DNA of 50,829 nt from Gemmataceae bacterium. Its GTDB lineage: Bacteria > Planctomycetota > Planctomycetia > Gemmatales > Gemmataceae. The notes under the pieces are model-generated. The model had not been told where the DNA came from and did no database searches. It saw nothing but the letters and a program-made list of their open reading frames with translations. Below, piece by piece: positions 8,261 to 17,371 of the stretch (position 1 is its first letter; each line of letters starts with the position of its first letter). The stretch spans positions 1 through 50,829 of the forward strand of contig JALHPZ010000038.1 of the NCBI GenBank assembly GCA_022842245.1, written 5' to 3'. A program made the translations under genes and the position numbers.

Positions 8261-10650
8261 CTTCGCGATTCGCCCGCCGCCTGGCGGCTCTGGCACTTGT
8301 CGCCGCCGGCGCGATCCCTGCCACCGCCGCCGACTGGATCCACTGGCGCGGCCCGAATCAGAATGGCGTCGCCGCTGAAACCGGAATCCCCTCCAGTTTC
8401 GGTGTCGGCGAGGTTGGGAAAGACAACCTGGTGTGGCGTTCGAACGTGGGCGGCCGGTCCGCACCACTGGTGATGAACGGCCACCTCTACCTCATCAGCG
8501 CGTCCGGCACCGGACTCACCGAAGGTGAACGCGTTGTCTGCCTGAAGGAAGCCACCGGCGAACAAGTCTGGGAAACGAAATTCAACGTCTTCCACACCGA
8601 CATCGTCTCCAGTCGCCTGGGCTGGACCAGCCTCACGGCCGATCCGGCGAGCGGCACGATCTACTGTCACGGGACCCAGGGCAACGTCGCCGCATTCGAC
8701 GCCAAGACCGGCGAAATCAAGTGGCTGCGGAACCTCACCGAAGAATTCGGACGCATCACCGGCTACGGCGGCCGCATCTCGTCTCCGATCTTCGATAACG
8801 GTCTCGTCGTCGTCGGCTTCGTGAATTCGTCCTGGGGCACCCACGCCCGCGGTGGCAACCGATACTACGCCTTCGATGGCAAGACCGGAGAGGTCGTGTG
8901 GGTGTCGGAAGTGTCCAATCCCCAGCGGATGATGAAGGGGACGTATTATTCGAACCCGGTCATCGCTGTGATCAACGGCCAGCGGCTGCTGATCACGGGC
9001 GGCGCCGACGGCGCGGTGCACGCGATGAAGGTGCGGACGGGTGAAGTCGTCTGGTCGTTGCCGATCGCGGTGAACATCGTCAACCCGTCGCCCATCGTCG
9101 ACGGCAACCTCGTGTACATCTCGCACGGCGAAGAGAACATCGGCGGCGGCCCGATCGGCAAGGTGCTCTGTATCGACGCGTCGCAGGTGAACGCGAAGAC
9201 GAAAACGCCGAAGGTCGTGTGGGAGACGAAACGGATCGCGTTGCCGTCCGGCGGCAGCCGGCAGGGCGTGCGCTTCGGCCTGTCGTCGCCGGCGCTCGCC
9301 GACGGCGTGCTCTATCTGCCGGACGACGCGGGCGAACTCTACGCCTTCAACGCGAAGGATGGGAAATGCCTCTGGACGCACAAGTTCGGCACGGTCTCCC
9401 GCGGCGCGCCGCTGGTGGTTGATGGCAAGCTCTACGTCTTCGACGTGAACGCGAAGCTGACGGCGCTCAAGCTCAACGGGAAAGAGGAGCCGGAAGTGCT
9501 CGCGGAAATCCCCTTCCGCTCGACGGCGGGCGCGGGGTTCGTCGAGACGCACGGCACGCCGATCGCCGTGAACGGCCGGCTCTACTTCAGCACGCGGGAG
9601 TTCACATACGCCATCGGCGACGCGAACGGTAAGGGCGGAACCGCAGCCGCGAAAGGCGTGTCCGAAGCGCCCTTCGACGAGAACGCCGCTCCCGCGTCAC
9701 TCCGCATCTTCCCGGCCGAGATCACGGCCGCGCCGGGTCAGACGGTGAGTCTCGCGGTCAAGTTCCTCGACGCCAACGGCCGCGAGGTGAAGGCACCAAC
9801 CGGCGCGGCGATCGAGTGGAGCCTGCCGCAGCCGCCGGCGCCGACTCCGATGGGCGCGCAGCCCCCGGCGCTCAACGGCGTGCTGAAGGCGGACGGCGCG
9901 AAGGCGACCGTCGAGATCGCCAAGGTGCCCAGCCAGCAAGGTTATGTCAGCGTGAAGGTCGGCGCGCTCGCCACCCCGGTGAGCAACTGGGCGCGCGTCC
10001 GCGTCGTTCCGCAAGTGCCCTACATGAACGATTTCGAAAAGGTGCCCGAAGGAATCGCTCCCGGTGGCTGGATCAATGCGAACGGCAAGTTCCTCGTCAA
10101 GAAGCTTGCCGACGGCAACAAGGTGCTCGCCAAGGTGAACACCGACAGCCGCCCGCCGTTCGCCCGATCCAACGGCTTCATCACGGCGACGACGTCGAAG
10201 GCGTACAGCATCGAGTGCGACCTGCTGGGCACGAAAGTCCGCGATCAATTCCCCGACATGGGACTCGTCAACAGCCGGTACCTGATGGTGTTCGAAGGAA
10301 AACCCGACCCGAACTTCGACGGCAAGAAATCCTTGCGGCTTGTCTCGTGGGAAGCCCGCCTGCGCGTGAACAAGGTGATCGAGTTCGACTGGAAGCCGGA
10401 CACGTGGTACACGGCGAAGTTGGTGGTGGAACCGACGGCCAAGGGAGCCGACATCAAGGGCAAGGTGTGGGAGAAAGGCAAACCGGAACCGACGGCGTGG
10501 ACGATCGAGTTCGCGGACCCGATGCCGAATCTGGAAGGCGCGGCGGCGCTTTACGGCTATGTGACGAACATTCAGGACCCGATGCCGGGTTCCGAGATCC
10601 ACTACGACAACCTGAAGATCACGCCGGCGAAGACGTCGGCCGCCAAATAA
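8242..10650 (+). CDS. Large secreted PQQ-like beta-propeller protein with C-terminal lectin-like domain
   Basis: Protein of 802 residues. A signal peptide (LAALALVAAGAIPATAA) is followed by DWIHWRGPNQNGVAAE, the planctomycete propeller opening. Propeller repeats occupy roughly residues 30-475 (FDAKTGEIKWLRN, FDGKTGEVVWVSE, FNAKDGKCLWTHK). Next is an Ig-like segment at ~485-590 (LRIFPAEITAAPGQTVSLAV), then a C-terminal beta-sandwich region at ~595-795 that starts at MNDFEKVPEGIAPGGW and ends in YDNLKIT, as in LamG or DUF1080-type folds. The gene start lies inside the end of the ANL ligase gene and has GAAGG ahead. An extracytoplasmic binding role is inferred. Confidence 0.88.
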   Translation: MDHPTLTSRFARRLAALALVAAGAIPATAADWIHWRGPNQNGVAAETGIPSSFGVGEVGKDNLVWRSNVGGRSAPLVMNGHLYLISASGTGLTEGERVVCLKEATGEQVWETKFNVFHTDIVSSRLGWTSLTADPASGTIYCHGTQGNVAAFDAKTGEIKWLRNLTEEFGRITGYGGRISSPIFDNGLVVVGFVNSSWGTHARGGNRYYAFDGKTGEVVWVSEVSNPQRMMKGTYYSNPVIAVINGQRLLITGGADGAVHAMKVRTGEVVWSLPIAVNIVNPSPIVDGNLVYISHGEENIGGGPIGKVLCIDASQVNAKTKTPKVVWETKRIALPSGGSRQGVRFGLSSPALADGVLYLPDDAGELYAFNAKDGKCLWTHKFGTVSRGAPLVVDGKLYVFDVNAKLTALKLNGKEEPEVLAEIPFRSTAGAGFVETHGTPIAVNGRLYFSTREFTYAIGDANGKGGTAAAKGVSEAPFDENAAPASLRIFPAEITAAPGQTVSLAVKFLDANGREVKAPTGAAIEWSLPQPPAPTPMGAQPPALNGVLKADGAKATVEIAKVPSQQGYVSVKVGALATPVSNWARVRVVPQVPYMNDFEKVPEGIAPGGWINANGKFLVKKLADGNKVLAKVNTDSRPPFARSNGFITATTSKAYSIECDLLGTKVRDQFPDMGLVNSRYLMVFEGKPDPNFDGKKSLRLVSWEARLRVNKVIEFDWKPDTWYTAKLVVEPTAKGADIKGKVWEKGKPEPTAWTIEFADPMPNLEGAAALYGYVTNIQDPMPGSEIHYDNLKITPAKTSAAK

Positions 10651-10689
10651 CGAACCAGTGAAGCAAACCACCCTCCAAGGGAAGCAATT

Positions 10690-12543
10690 ATGAGTCTTGT
10701 TCGAAGCGCCGCAGCGGCGGTCGTGTCGCTCGGCATCGTGGGCGGCTTGGGATACGTCGGCTTGAAGAACTATCGCGCCGGTGCGGAGGCGCGGGCCGAA
10801 GGCGCGCCGCTGCCGCCGGTCTCGGCGAACGCGAGTCTCACGCCGGCGAGCGCGTCGATCGGCGGTCCGGGTCGAGCGCGGGCGGCGGAAACGCCGACGG
10901 GCGAACTGGCAAAGGCCGAGCTGAAAGCCGATCCGAAGCCGGCCGGCGGCGCAGGCGGCGGCAGCGAAGTGACGATGTTCGGCGGGACGACCAGCCGGAA
11001 CTTCGTGAACACGGTCGACAAGAACGTGATCGAGAAGCCGGAACAAGGCGGCGCGGAGCAGCTCTGGTCGGCCGTGCTCGGTTCCCGCGCCTACGGCGGC
11101 CCAATCATCGCCGGCGGCAAGGTGTTCTGCGGGACCAACAACGAACACCCCCGCAACAAGCGGGACGTTCGCAAGAATGCCGACGGCGAAGAGGAACCGC
11201 TCGACAAGGGCGTGCTGATGTGCTTCGATCAGAAGACCGGCGAGTTCCTCTGGCAGGCCGTCAACGACAAGCTCCCCGGCGGCATGGTCGTCGACTGGCC
11301 CAAGGAAGGCGTCTGCTCCACGCCGCACGTCGAAGGCAACCGCCTGTACTACGTGACCAATCGCTGCACCGTCGTCTGCCTCGATGTCAACGGCATGGCC
11401 GATGGCAATCAGGGCATCCAGACCGAGAAGTACAAGGACAAGTCCGACGCCGACATCATCTGGGAATACGACCTGATGGCGGAACTGAACGTGTTCCCCC
11501 ACAACATGTCGGCGTGCAGCCCGCTCGTCGTCGGCGACTACATCTACGTCGTCACCGCCAACGGCGTGGACGAAAACCACATCAACATCCCCGCCCCGCA
11601 GGCGCCGAGCTTCGTCTGCCTCGAAAAGCAGACCGGCAAGATGAAGTGGAAGAGCAGCCTCCCCGGCAAGGAGATCATGCACGGGCAGTGGTCCAACGCC
11701 GTCTACGGCGAGATCGGCGGCGTCAAGCAGGTGATCTTCCCCGGCGGCGACGGCTGGCTCTACAGCTTCGAGCCGACCTCCGGCGAACTCCTCTGGAAGT
11801 TCGACGCCAACCCGAAAGACTCGATGTACGAACTCGGCGGCGCCGGCACCCGCAACGACTTCATCGGCACCCCCGTCGTCGCCGATGGCAAGGTCTTCAT
11901 CGGCGTCGGCCAGGACCCGGAACACTTCACCGGCATCGGCCACTTCTGGTGCATCGACCCCGCGAACAAGAAGGGGGACATCTCCCCCGAACTCGTCGAC
12001 AAGGTGGAGAAGACCGAGGACGGCCGGAACAAGATGACCGGCAAGCCGAACCCGAACTCGGGCGTCGTCTGGCACTTCGGCGGGGCCGAACAGCGCAAGG
12101 TCGCCGGCCGCGACTTCGTCTTCGGCCGCACCATGAGCAGCGCCGCGGTCGTCGACGGGATCGTGTACATCGCCGAACTGCAGGGCCAGCTCCACTGTCT
12201 CGACGCCAAGACCGGCAAGCAATACTGGCAGTACGACACCAAGGGTGCCATTTGGGGTTCATCGTACGTTGTCGACAACAAGGTCTACCTCGCGACCGAG
12301 GGCGGCGAGTTGTTCGTCTTCAAGCACTCCAAGGAGCCGAAGACGTTCAACGAACTGTTGATCGTCGCGGCGAACGACAAGGAACTCCGGGCGAAGGTGA
12401 ACGAGATGCGCAAGGAGATCGAGAAGGAATATCTCGTGGCGAAGGTCGAGATGGATGCCGCGATCCGCAGTACGCCGGTGGTCGCCGACGGCGTGCTGTA
12501 CGTGATGACCGAGAAGGCCGTCGTCGCCTTCAAGAAGAAGTAG
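10690..12543 (+). CDS. Membrane-anchored PQQ-like beta-propeller protein
   Basis: Protein of 617 residues. The N-terminus has one hydrophobic helix (AAAAVVSLGIVGGLGYVGL) and then about 60 Ala/Gly/Pro-rich linker residues, so it is probably anchored with the propeller outside. From about residue 115 (EQLWSAVLGSRAYGGPIIAG) come repeated propeller blades (FDQKTGEFLWQAV, LEKQTGKMKWKSS, FEPTSGELLWKFD, LDAKTGKQYWQYD). The last ~60 residues contain a charged helical insertion before a final blade. AAGGGAAG lies just upstream of the ATG. The gene follows the previous propeller gene by 39 bases, suggesting one operon with it and the ANL ligase. Confidence 0.88.
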   Translation: MSLVRSAAAAVVSLGIVGGLGYVGLKNYRAGAEARAEGAPLPPVSANASLTPASASIGGPGRARAAETPTGELAKAELKADPKPAGGAGGGSEVTMFGGTTSRNFVNTVDKNVIEKPEQGGAEQLWSAVLGSRAYGGPIIAGGKVFCGTNNEHPRNKRDVRKNADGEEEPLDKGVLMCFDQKTGEFLWQAVNDKLPGGMVVDWPKEGVCSTPHVEGNRLYYVTNRCTVVCLDVNGMADGNQGIQTEKYKDKSDADIIWEYDLMAELNVFPHNMSACSPLVVGDYIYVVTANGVDENHINIPAPQAPSFVCLEKQTGKMKWKSSLPGKEIMHGQWSNAVYGEIGGVKQVIFPGGDGWLYSFEPTSGELLWKFDANPKDSMYELGGAGTRNDFIGTPVVADGKVFIGVGQDPEHFTGIGHFWCIDPANKKGDISPELVDKVEKTEDGRNKMTGKPNPNSGVVWHFGGAEQRKVAGRDFVFGRTMSSAAVVDGIVYIAELQGQLHCLDAKTGKQYWQYDTKGAIWGSSYVVDNKVYLATEGGELFVFKHSKEPKTFNELLIVAANDKELRAKVNEMRKEIEKEYLVAKVEMDAAIRSTPVVADGVLYVMTEKAVVAFKKK

Positions 12544-12554
12544 GATTCCCCACC

Positions 12555-12581
12555 GGCCCGTGGGCGTTTTGTCCGCGGGCC
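12555..12581 (+). terminator. Hairpin after the third propeller gene
   Basis: GGCCCGTGG (12555-12563) can pair with CCGCGGGCC (12573-12581), with one G-U pair and a 9-base loop, 12 bases after the stop codon. A weakly T-rich stretch follows. It may terminate the upstream operon. Confidence 0.45.
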
Positions 12582-12646
12582 GTGTTGGATTTGCGACGAC
12601 CGTGCGGTCTAATCATTACCTGCATCCAATCTCAAGGATTCTCCCC

Positions 12647-13834
12647 GTGCTACCCGATACCCCCGGCAAGCCGGCACCCGTCACCGGCGCCACCCTCGAT
12701 GAACGGATCGCCAACGCGAAGAAGCAACTCGACGCGCACTTCGTCGAAATCGTGAAGTGGCACTTCAACCCCGAGACCGGCACGCCGTTCTGGCTCGAGA
12801 AGGCCAAGACCTTCGACTTCAACCCGCTCACCGACGTGAAGTCGTTCGACGACATCAAGCGGTTCCCGATCTTCGAGGATGAATGGCTGCGCGGCGGCCC
12901 CGTCCGCAAGTGGGTGCCCAAGGCGTACGCCAACCGCGGCGTCTACGTCTTCGAGACCGGCGGCACCACCGGCCTGCCGAAGAGCCGCATCGTCATCGAC
13001 GACTTCAAGATCGACTACGAGATGATGTCCGACACCCTGCCGGACCAGTATTTCCCGCGCGGTTCGAACTGGCTGATGCTCGGCCCGTCCGGCCCGCGCC
13101 GGCTCCGCCTCGCCATCGAGCACCTCGCCCAGTACCGCGGAGGCATCTGTTTCTCGCTCGACCTCGACCCCCGCTGGGTCGTCAAGTGCATCAAGGACCG
13201 CAAGATCGCCGAGGCGAACGCCTACAAGGAGCACTGCATCGACCAGGCGCTGACGATCCTCGCCGGCGGCCACGAGATCAAGTGCATGTTCACGACGCCG
13301 AAGCTGCTCGCCGCACTCGACGAGGCGCTCCGCAACGGCAAGCTCGAAGACAAGTACCGCTCGCTCGGCAAGGCGATCCCGTCCGGCGGCCTGCGTTCCA
13401 TCAAGGCGGTCGGCATCACCGGCATCTTCTCCGGCGGAACCGAGTTCACGCCGCAGTTCACGCGTGAAGCCTACGAGGAGATGCTCGACAACGGCGAAGT
13501 CTACATGACGCCGACCTACGGCAACACGCTGATGGGCCTCGCGTGCTCGAAACCGATCGGGCCGGAGGACGGCTTCAAGATTACGTACTACGCCCCGCAA
13601 CCCCGCGCGGTCGCGCAGGTGGTGAACCCGAAGAATTACGACGAGATCGTGCCCTACGGTGGGACCGGCCGCGTGCTGCTGACGACGCTGACGAAGGAGT
13701 TCTTCGTGCCGCGCTTCCCGGAGCGGGACGAGGGCGAGCGCGAGCCGCCCTACGAGAAGTACCCGTGGGACGGCGTGAGCGGTGTTCGTCCGTTCTCGGA
13801 GATCGCGGGTTCGACGGTGGTAGGTGTTTACTGA
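12647..13834 (+). CDS. ANL-type adenylating enzyme, EhpF/LuxE-like
   Basis: Protein of 395 residues with the adenylate-forming core motif FETGGTTGLPKSRIV near residue 110 and a later PTYGNTLMG segment at the acyl-AMP site. It ends after the N-terminal-type core, with no obvious C-terminal lid domain. This resembles EhpF of phenazine (griseoluteic acid) biosynthesis and LuxE acyl-protein synthetases, which activate a carboxylate for reduction by a partner enzyme. The start was placed at the GTG before LPDTPGKPAPV because AAGGA precedes it by about nine bases; the open frame extends upstream without homology. An aldehyde dehydrogenase and an alcohol dehydrogenase follow. The carboxylate substrate is unknown. 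Confidence 0.75.
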   Translation: MLPDTPGKPAPVTGATLDERIANAKKQLDAHFVEIVKWHFNPETGTPFWLEKAKTFDFNPLTDVKSFDDIKRFPIFEDEWLRGGPVRKWVPKAYANRGVYVFETGGTTGLPKSRIVIDDFKIDYEMMSDTLPDQYFPRGSNWLMLGPSGPRRLRLAIEHLAQYRGGICFSLDLDPRWVVKCIKDRKIAEANAYKEHCIDQALTILAGGHEIKCMFTTPKLLAALDEALRNGKLEDKYRSLGKAIPSGGLRSIKAVGITGIFSGGTEFTPQFTREAYEEMLDNGEVYMTPTYGNTLMGLACSKPIGPEDGFKITYYAPQPRAVAQVVNPKNYDEIVPYGGTGRVLLTTLTKEFFVPRFPERDEGEREPPYEKYPWDGVSGVRPFSEIAGSTVVGVY

Positions 13835-13853
13835 CGGACTAACTTGTTCGACG

Positions 13854-13876
13854 CGCTCGCTTCGGCGAGCGTTTTT
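13854..13876 (+). terminator. Rho-independent terminator
   Basis: Stem CGCTCGC/GCGAGCG closes a TTCG tetraloop and is followed by TTTTT (13872-13876). It is the clearest intrinsic terminator in the window. It lies between the EhpF/LuxE-like ligase and the aldehyde dehydrogenase, so those two genes are not simply one uninterrupted transcript. Confidence 0.85.
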
Positions 13877-13903
13877 CTATTTTCCGACGGGATTCACGCA
13901 TCC

Positions 13904-15343
13904 ATGATCCGCATCCCTGCCCTCCGCTTCGGCAAGCCGTACACGAGCCTGGACAAGGCCACGCTGATCCACCACGCCACCGGCGAACCGGTCGCGGAGG
14001 TCAGCCAGGTGACGGGCAGCCAGATCTCCCGCGACGTCGGCACCTGCGCCCGCGCCCGCAAGGACCTCGCCGCCATCCCCATCAAGGACATCCTCGCCAT
14101 CTACAAAAAGGCGGCGGACTACTTCCTCAACGGCACGCTCCCCTGCGGCGATGCCGAACTGACGTTCGCCGACTATGTTCGCAACCTCTCGGCCACCACC
14201 GGTTCGCCGATGGTTTTCTGCGATCGGAACGCGCGGAAGGTCCATTACGTCCTCGGCAACATCGAGGAAGTGATCGGCGGGCTGACGCGCGGGCTGGACG
14301 TGGAAGCGCTCGATCGCGGCTACTCGCTGAAGAACGGCAGGATGCAGGCGTTCTACCCGACGACGGACGTCTTCGGGGCGGTGCTGCCGTCGAACTCGCC
14401 CGGCGTGCACTCCCTTTGGGTGCCGACGCTCGCGTTCAAGATCCCCTTGTTGTTGAAGCCGGGCCGCGAGGAACCGTGGACGCCGTACCGCGTGATCCAG
14501 GCGTTCCTCAAGGCCGGCATGCCCGCGCACGTCATGGCGTTCCTCCCGGCCGACCACGCCGGCGCGAGCGACATCCTCCGCCTCTGCGGCCGCAGCATGG
14601 CGTTCGGCGACGACCGCACCATGGCGCCCTACAAGAACGACCACCGCGTCGAAATCCACGGCACCGGCTACAGCAAGATCATCCTCGGCGAGGATGAGGC
14701 CGACAACTGGGAGAAACACATTGACCTGTTCGTCGAAGCGATCGCCGCCAACGGCGGGCGCGCCTGCGTGAACGCCTCCGCCATCTGGACGCCGCGCCAC
14801 GGCGACAAGATCGCGAAGGCGATCGCCGAGCGCTTCGCCAAGATGAAGCCCCGCGCGTGGGACGACCCCGCTTGCGAGATCAGCGGCTTCGCCAAGCCCG
14901 AAGTCGCCGAGGCGATCAATAACCTCATCGACGAATCGCTGAAGACGCCCGGCGCCGCGGACGTGACGGACGCGGTGCGGGGCACGCCGCGCTTGGTGAA
15001 GGAAGGCCGCGTAGCGTACCTGCTGCCGACGGTGGTACGCTGCGAGACGCCGGAGCATCCGCTCGCGAACAAGGAATTCCTCTTCCCGTACGCGAGCGTG
15101 ATCGAGTGCCCGCAGGCGGACGTGCTGAAGCGGATCGGCTACACCCTGGCGGCGAGCGTGATCACGAACGACGCCGGGTTCATCGCCGAGGCGATGGCGT
15201 GCCCGACGATCGAACGGCTCAACATTGGGGCGTTGCCGACGAACCGGCTGACCTGGGACCAGCCGCACGAAGGCAATCTCTTCACCCACCTCTACAAACA
15301 ACGCGCCCTGCAATTAGCCGATGGCCACACTGCCCGCGTTTGA
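13904..15343 (+). CDS. Aldehyde dehydrogenase, acylating/LuxC-like type
   Basis: Aldehyde dehydrogenase superfamily protein of 479 residues. The catalytic cysteine is in AANGGRACVNAS near residue 290, and a KEFLFPYASV segment stands where dehydrogenases have EIFGPV. The usual general-base motif (ELGG) is replaced by IILGEDEA. This is also the case in CoA-acylating and LuxC-type enzymes, which reduce an activated acyl group rather than hydrolyse it. With the adenylating enzyme upstream, I infer that it reduces an acyl-adenylate or thioester to an aldehyde. The start is the ATG before IRIPALRFGKPY. It overlaps the alcohol dehydrogenase gene by 23 bases, so the two are coupled. Confidence 0.82.
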   Translation: MIRIPALRFGKPYTSLDKATLIHHATGEPVAEVSQVTGSQISRDVGTCARARKDLAAIPIKDILAIYKKAADYFLNGTLPCGDAELTFADYVRNLSATTGSPMVFCDRNARKVHYVLGNIEEVIGGLTRGLDVEALDRGYSLKNGRMQAFYPTTDVFGAVLPSNSPGVHSLWVPTLAFKIPLLLKPGREEPWTPYRVIQAFLKAGMPAHVMAFLPADHAGASDILRLCGRSMAFGDDRTMAPYKNDHRVEIHGTGYSKIILGEDEADNWEKHIDLFVEAIAANGGRACVNASAIWTPRHGDKIAKAIAERFAKMKPRAWDDPACEISGFAKPEVAEAINNLIDESLKTPGAADVTDAVRGTPRLVKEGRVAYLLPTVVRCETPEHPLANKEFLFPYASVIECPQADVLKRIGYTLAASVITNDAGFIAEAMACPTIERLNIGALPTNRLTWDQPHEGNLFTHLYKQRALQLADGHTARV

Positions 15344-16442
15344 CCTGCAACCGCTCGGCCGCGTCGTGTGCGAGGCCGGGGCGCTCGATCGCCTCGGTGA
15401 ACTCGCCCGGTCGCTTGGGGGTTCGCGCGCCCTGCTCGTCACCGACCCCGGGCTCGAACAGGCCGGGCACCCGCAGCGTGCCGCCGAGTCGTTGCGCAAA
15501 GCGGGCTACACCGTTACCATCTTCGACCGCGTCAAGGAGAACCCGACCGAGACGGAAGTCGCCGACGGCGTCGCCGTCGCGAAGGCCGCGTCCATCGACC
15601 TCATTGTCGCGGTCGGCGGCGGCTCCAGCATGGACTGCGCGAAAGGAATCAACTTCCTCTACACCAACGGCGGCCGCATGGCCGACTACAAGGGGCACGA
15701 CAAAGCCACCAAGCCGATGCTCCCGTCCATCGGCGTGCCCACCACGTCCGGCACCGGCAGCGAGGCGCAGAGCTACGCGCTCATCACCGACGCCTCGTCG
15801 CACATGAAGATGGCCTGCGGCGACAAGAAGGCCGCCTTTCGAATCTCGATCCTCGATCCGATCGTCACGCTCTCGCAGCCGCGCTCCGTCACCGCCGTCA
15901 CCGGCATCGACGCCGTCGCGCACGCCGTCGAGTCGCTTGTCTGCACCAAGGCGAACCCGGTCTCGCGGCTCTATTCGCTCGCCGCCTGGCGGCACCTCGA
16001 GCCGAACTTCGAGACGGTGCTCCGCGAACCCGAGAACCTCCCGGCCCGCGCCGCCATGCAGATCGGCTCGCACTTCGCCGGTATGGCCATCGAGGCCGCC
16101 ATGCTCGGGGTCTGCCACAGCTGCGCGAACCCGCTGACGGCCCACTACGGCATCACCCACGGCACCGCCATTGGTTTGATGCTCCCCCATGTCGTGCGGT
16201 ACAATGCACCGGCCTGCGAGGGCTGGTACCGCGAGCTGGCCGGCGACGCCGAGAGCCTGGCGAACCGGGTGGGCGATCTCGTCGCCGCCGCCGGCCTGCC
16301 GACCCGCTTACGGGACGCGAACGTGGACGAGGGCCTCTTGCCGCTGCTCGCCCACGAGGCGAACCAGCAATGGACCGCCCGCTTCAATCCGCGGGCCGTG
16401 GACGAGGCGGCCATCCTCGAGATCTACCGGAACGCGTGGTGA
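15321..16442 (+). CDS. Iron-containing alcohol dehydrogenase
   Basis: Group III (iron-activated) alcohol dehydrogenase of 373 residues, which interconverts aldehydes and alcohols with NAD(P)H. The dinucleotide motif is IVAVGGGSSMDCAKG (residues ~94-108), followed by PTTSGTGSEAQ. Metal ligands are visible in TGIDAVAHAVE (Asp and His) and in the HYGITHGTAIG region (His). The length is normal. It starts inside the end of the aldehyde dehydrogenase gene, which strongly supports a shared pathway, most simply aldehyde product reduced to alcohol. Its substrate cannot be read from the sequence. Confidence 0.92.
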   Translation: MATLPAFDLQPLGRVVCEAGALDRLGELARSLGGSRALLVTDPGLEQAGHPQRAAESLRKAGYTVTIFDRVKENPTETEVADGVAVAKAASIDLIVAVGGGSSMDCAKGINFLYTNGGRMADYKGHDKATKPMLPSIGVPTTSGTGSEAQSYALITDASSHMKMACGDKKAAFRISILDPIVTLSQPRSVTAVTGIDAVAHAVESLVCTKANPVSRLYSLAAWRHLEPNFETVLREPENLPARAAMQIGSHFAGMAIEAAMLGVCHSCANPLTAHYGITHGTAIGLMLPHVVRYNAPACEGWYRELAGDAESLANRVGDLVAAAGLPTRLRDANVDEGLLPLLAHEANQQWTARFNPRAVDEAAILEIYRNAW

Positions 16443-16446
16443 ACCG

Positions 16447-16797
16447 ATGCCAATCGCGATAACGAGCCAGTACGTGGAAATCGACGACAAAGGGCGCGCA
16501 CGTCTTGCCGGCGGCGGCGTCGCGATTTATCAGATCGTCCAAGAGTCGATGAACGGTTATTCACCCGACGAGATTCACGCCCATTTCCCCAACTTATCGC
16601 TCGCTCAGGTCCACTCGGCGCTGGCGTACTACTACGACCATCGCGAAGCGATCGACGCCGAGATCGAAGAATCAAACGCGTACGCGGAGCGGATGCGGGC
16701 CGAACGGCCGAACCGATTCACAAGGAAGGAGTTATTGGATCGATTGGAACGCCAGAATCTTGCAGCGACTCCCATTGTGATCGAACCGAACAAGTGA
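16447..16797 (+). CDS. DUF433-like small protein
   Basis: Protein of 116 residues. The segment from ITSQYVEIDDKGRARLAGG through SPDEIHAHFPNLSLAQVHSALAYY follows the DUF433 pattern (short beta strands, then a helix-turn-helix-like region). Some DUF433 proteins act as antitoxins with PIN-like partners, but no partner gene is adjacent. The charged C-terminus (ERMRAERPNRFTRKELLDRL) is likely helical. The ATG lies 4 bases after the alcohol dehydrogenase stop, so it may be co-transcribed with that gene by position alone. Confidence 0.75.
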   Translation: MPIAITSQYVEIDDKGRARLAGGGVAIYQIVQESMNGYSPDEIHAHFPNLSLAQVHSALAYYYDHREAIDAEIEESNAYAERMRAERPNRFTRKELLDRLERQNLAATPIVIEPNK

Positions 16798-16836
16798 TGA
16801 GTCGAGTGTAACGTTTGGAGAAAGAGGGCTTCGGTC

Positions 16837-17280
16837 GTGGAGGAGTTCCTGGCATATTTCCGGGACGCCATCGAGCGACCGGAGGCTGTACAGCGGTGGC
16901 CCGAGTGGTGGGCGGCCAACGCCGAGGGGGTCCGTCAGGCGTTCGACCACACCGACTACGTCCGGCTCAAGTTCCGCCGGCTCGGTGCGGCCAGGATGAT
17001 ACTGGAGCGGCTCGGTCGCCCAGCGGTGGAGCCGCCGGAGGTTCACTGGCTCGATCGCACCCACTGCCCGCATTGTGGGGAGTTGCTGATGCGGTTCGTC
17101 CCCGGCAGGGAGCCGACCCGCGAGCAAGTCGTGGCCTTCGGACACCGATCGGGAAATGAACAATGCCAGCAGGGGTACTGGCTGCATCCGGGGGTATACT
17201 GCCCGTTGGGGTGCGTTCATGTAATGATGGAGTTTCGCCGCCCCACCGAGCAAAGACACGCCGAACCAGACCACACCTGA
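16837..17280 (+). CDS. Hypothetical protein with Cys pairs
   Basis: Protein of 147 residues that I do not recognise. The N-terminal half is helical and acidic (EEFLAYFRDAIERPEAV, WPEWW). The C-terminal half holds HCPHCGELL and later VYCPLGCVHV, so four cysteines in two CxxC/CxxxC-like pairs could bind a metal. Start is a GTG; an A/G-rich stretch lies upstream. An overlapping reading frame on the same strand lacks any such motif. The gene has normal local composition and may be part of the small-gene tail after the alcohol dehydrogenase. Confidence 0.6.
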   Translation: MEEFLAYFRDAIERPEAVQRWPEWWAANAEGVRQAFDHTDYVRLKFRRLGAARMILERLGRPAVEPPEVHWLDRTHCPHCGELLMRFVPGREPTREQVVAFGHRSGNEQCQQGYWLHPGVYCPLGCVHVMMEFRRPTEQRHAEPDHT

Positions 17281-17371
17281 CCGGCGGTGCGTGACAGGTT
17301 TCTTCGAAAGTAGCCCACCAATACCTCCGCTGGCAGGGGAGTTAGCTCGATCCGTTGCGTCTGGTTCCTAG

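Noticed and set aside
9697..12222. 841-residue minus-strand open frame opposite two propeller genes
   Set aside because: It spans two well-supported genes and their intergenic gap and has low-complexity Arg/Asp/Val composition without motifs.
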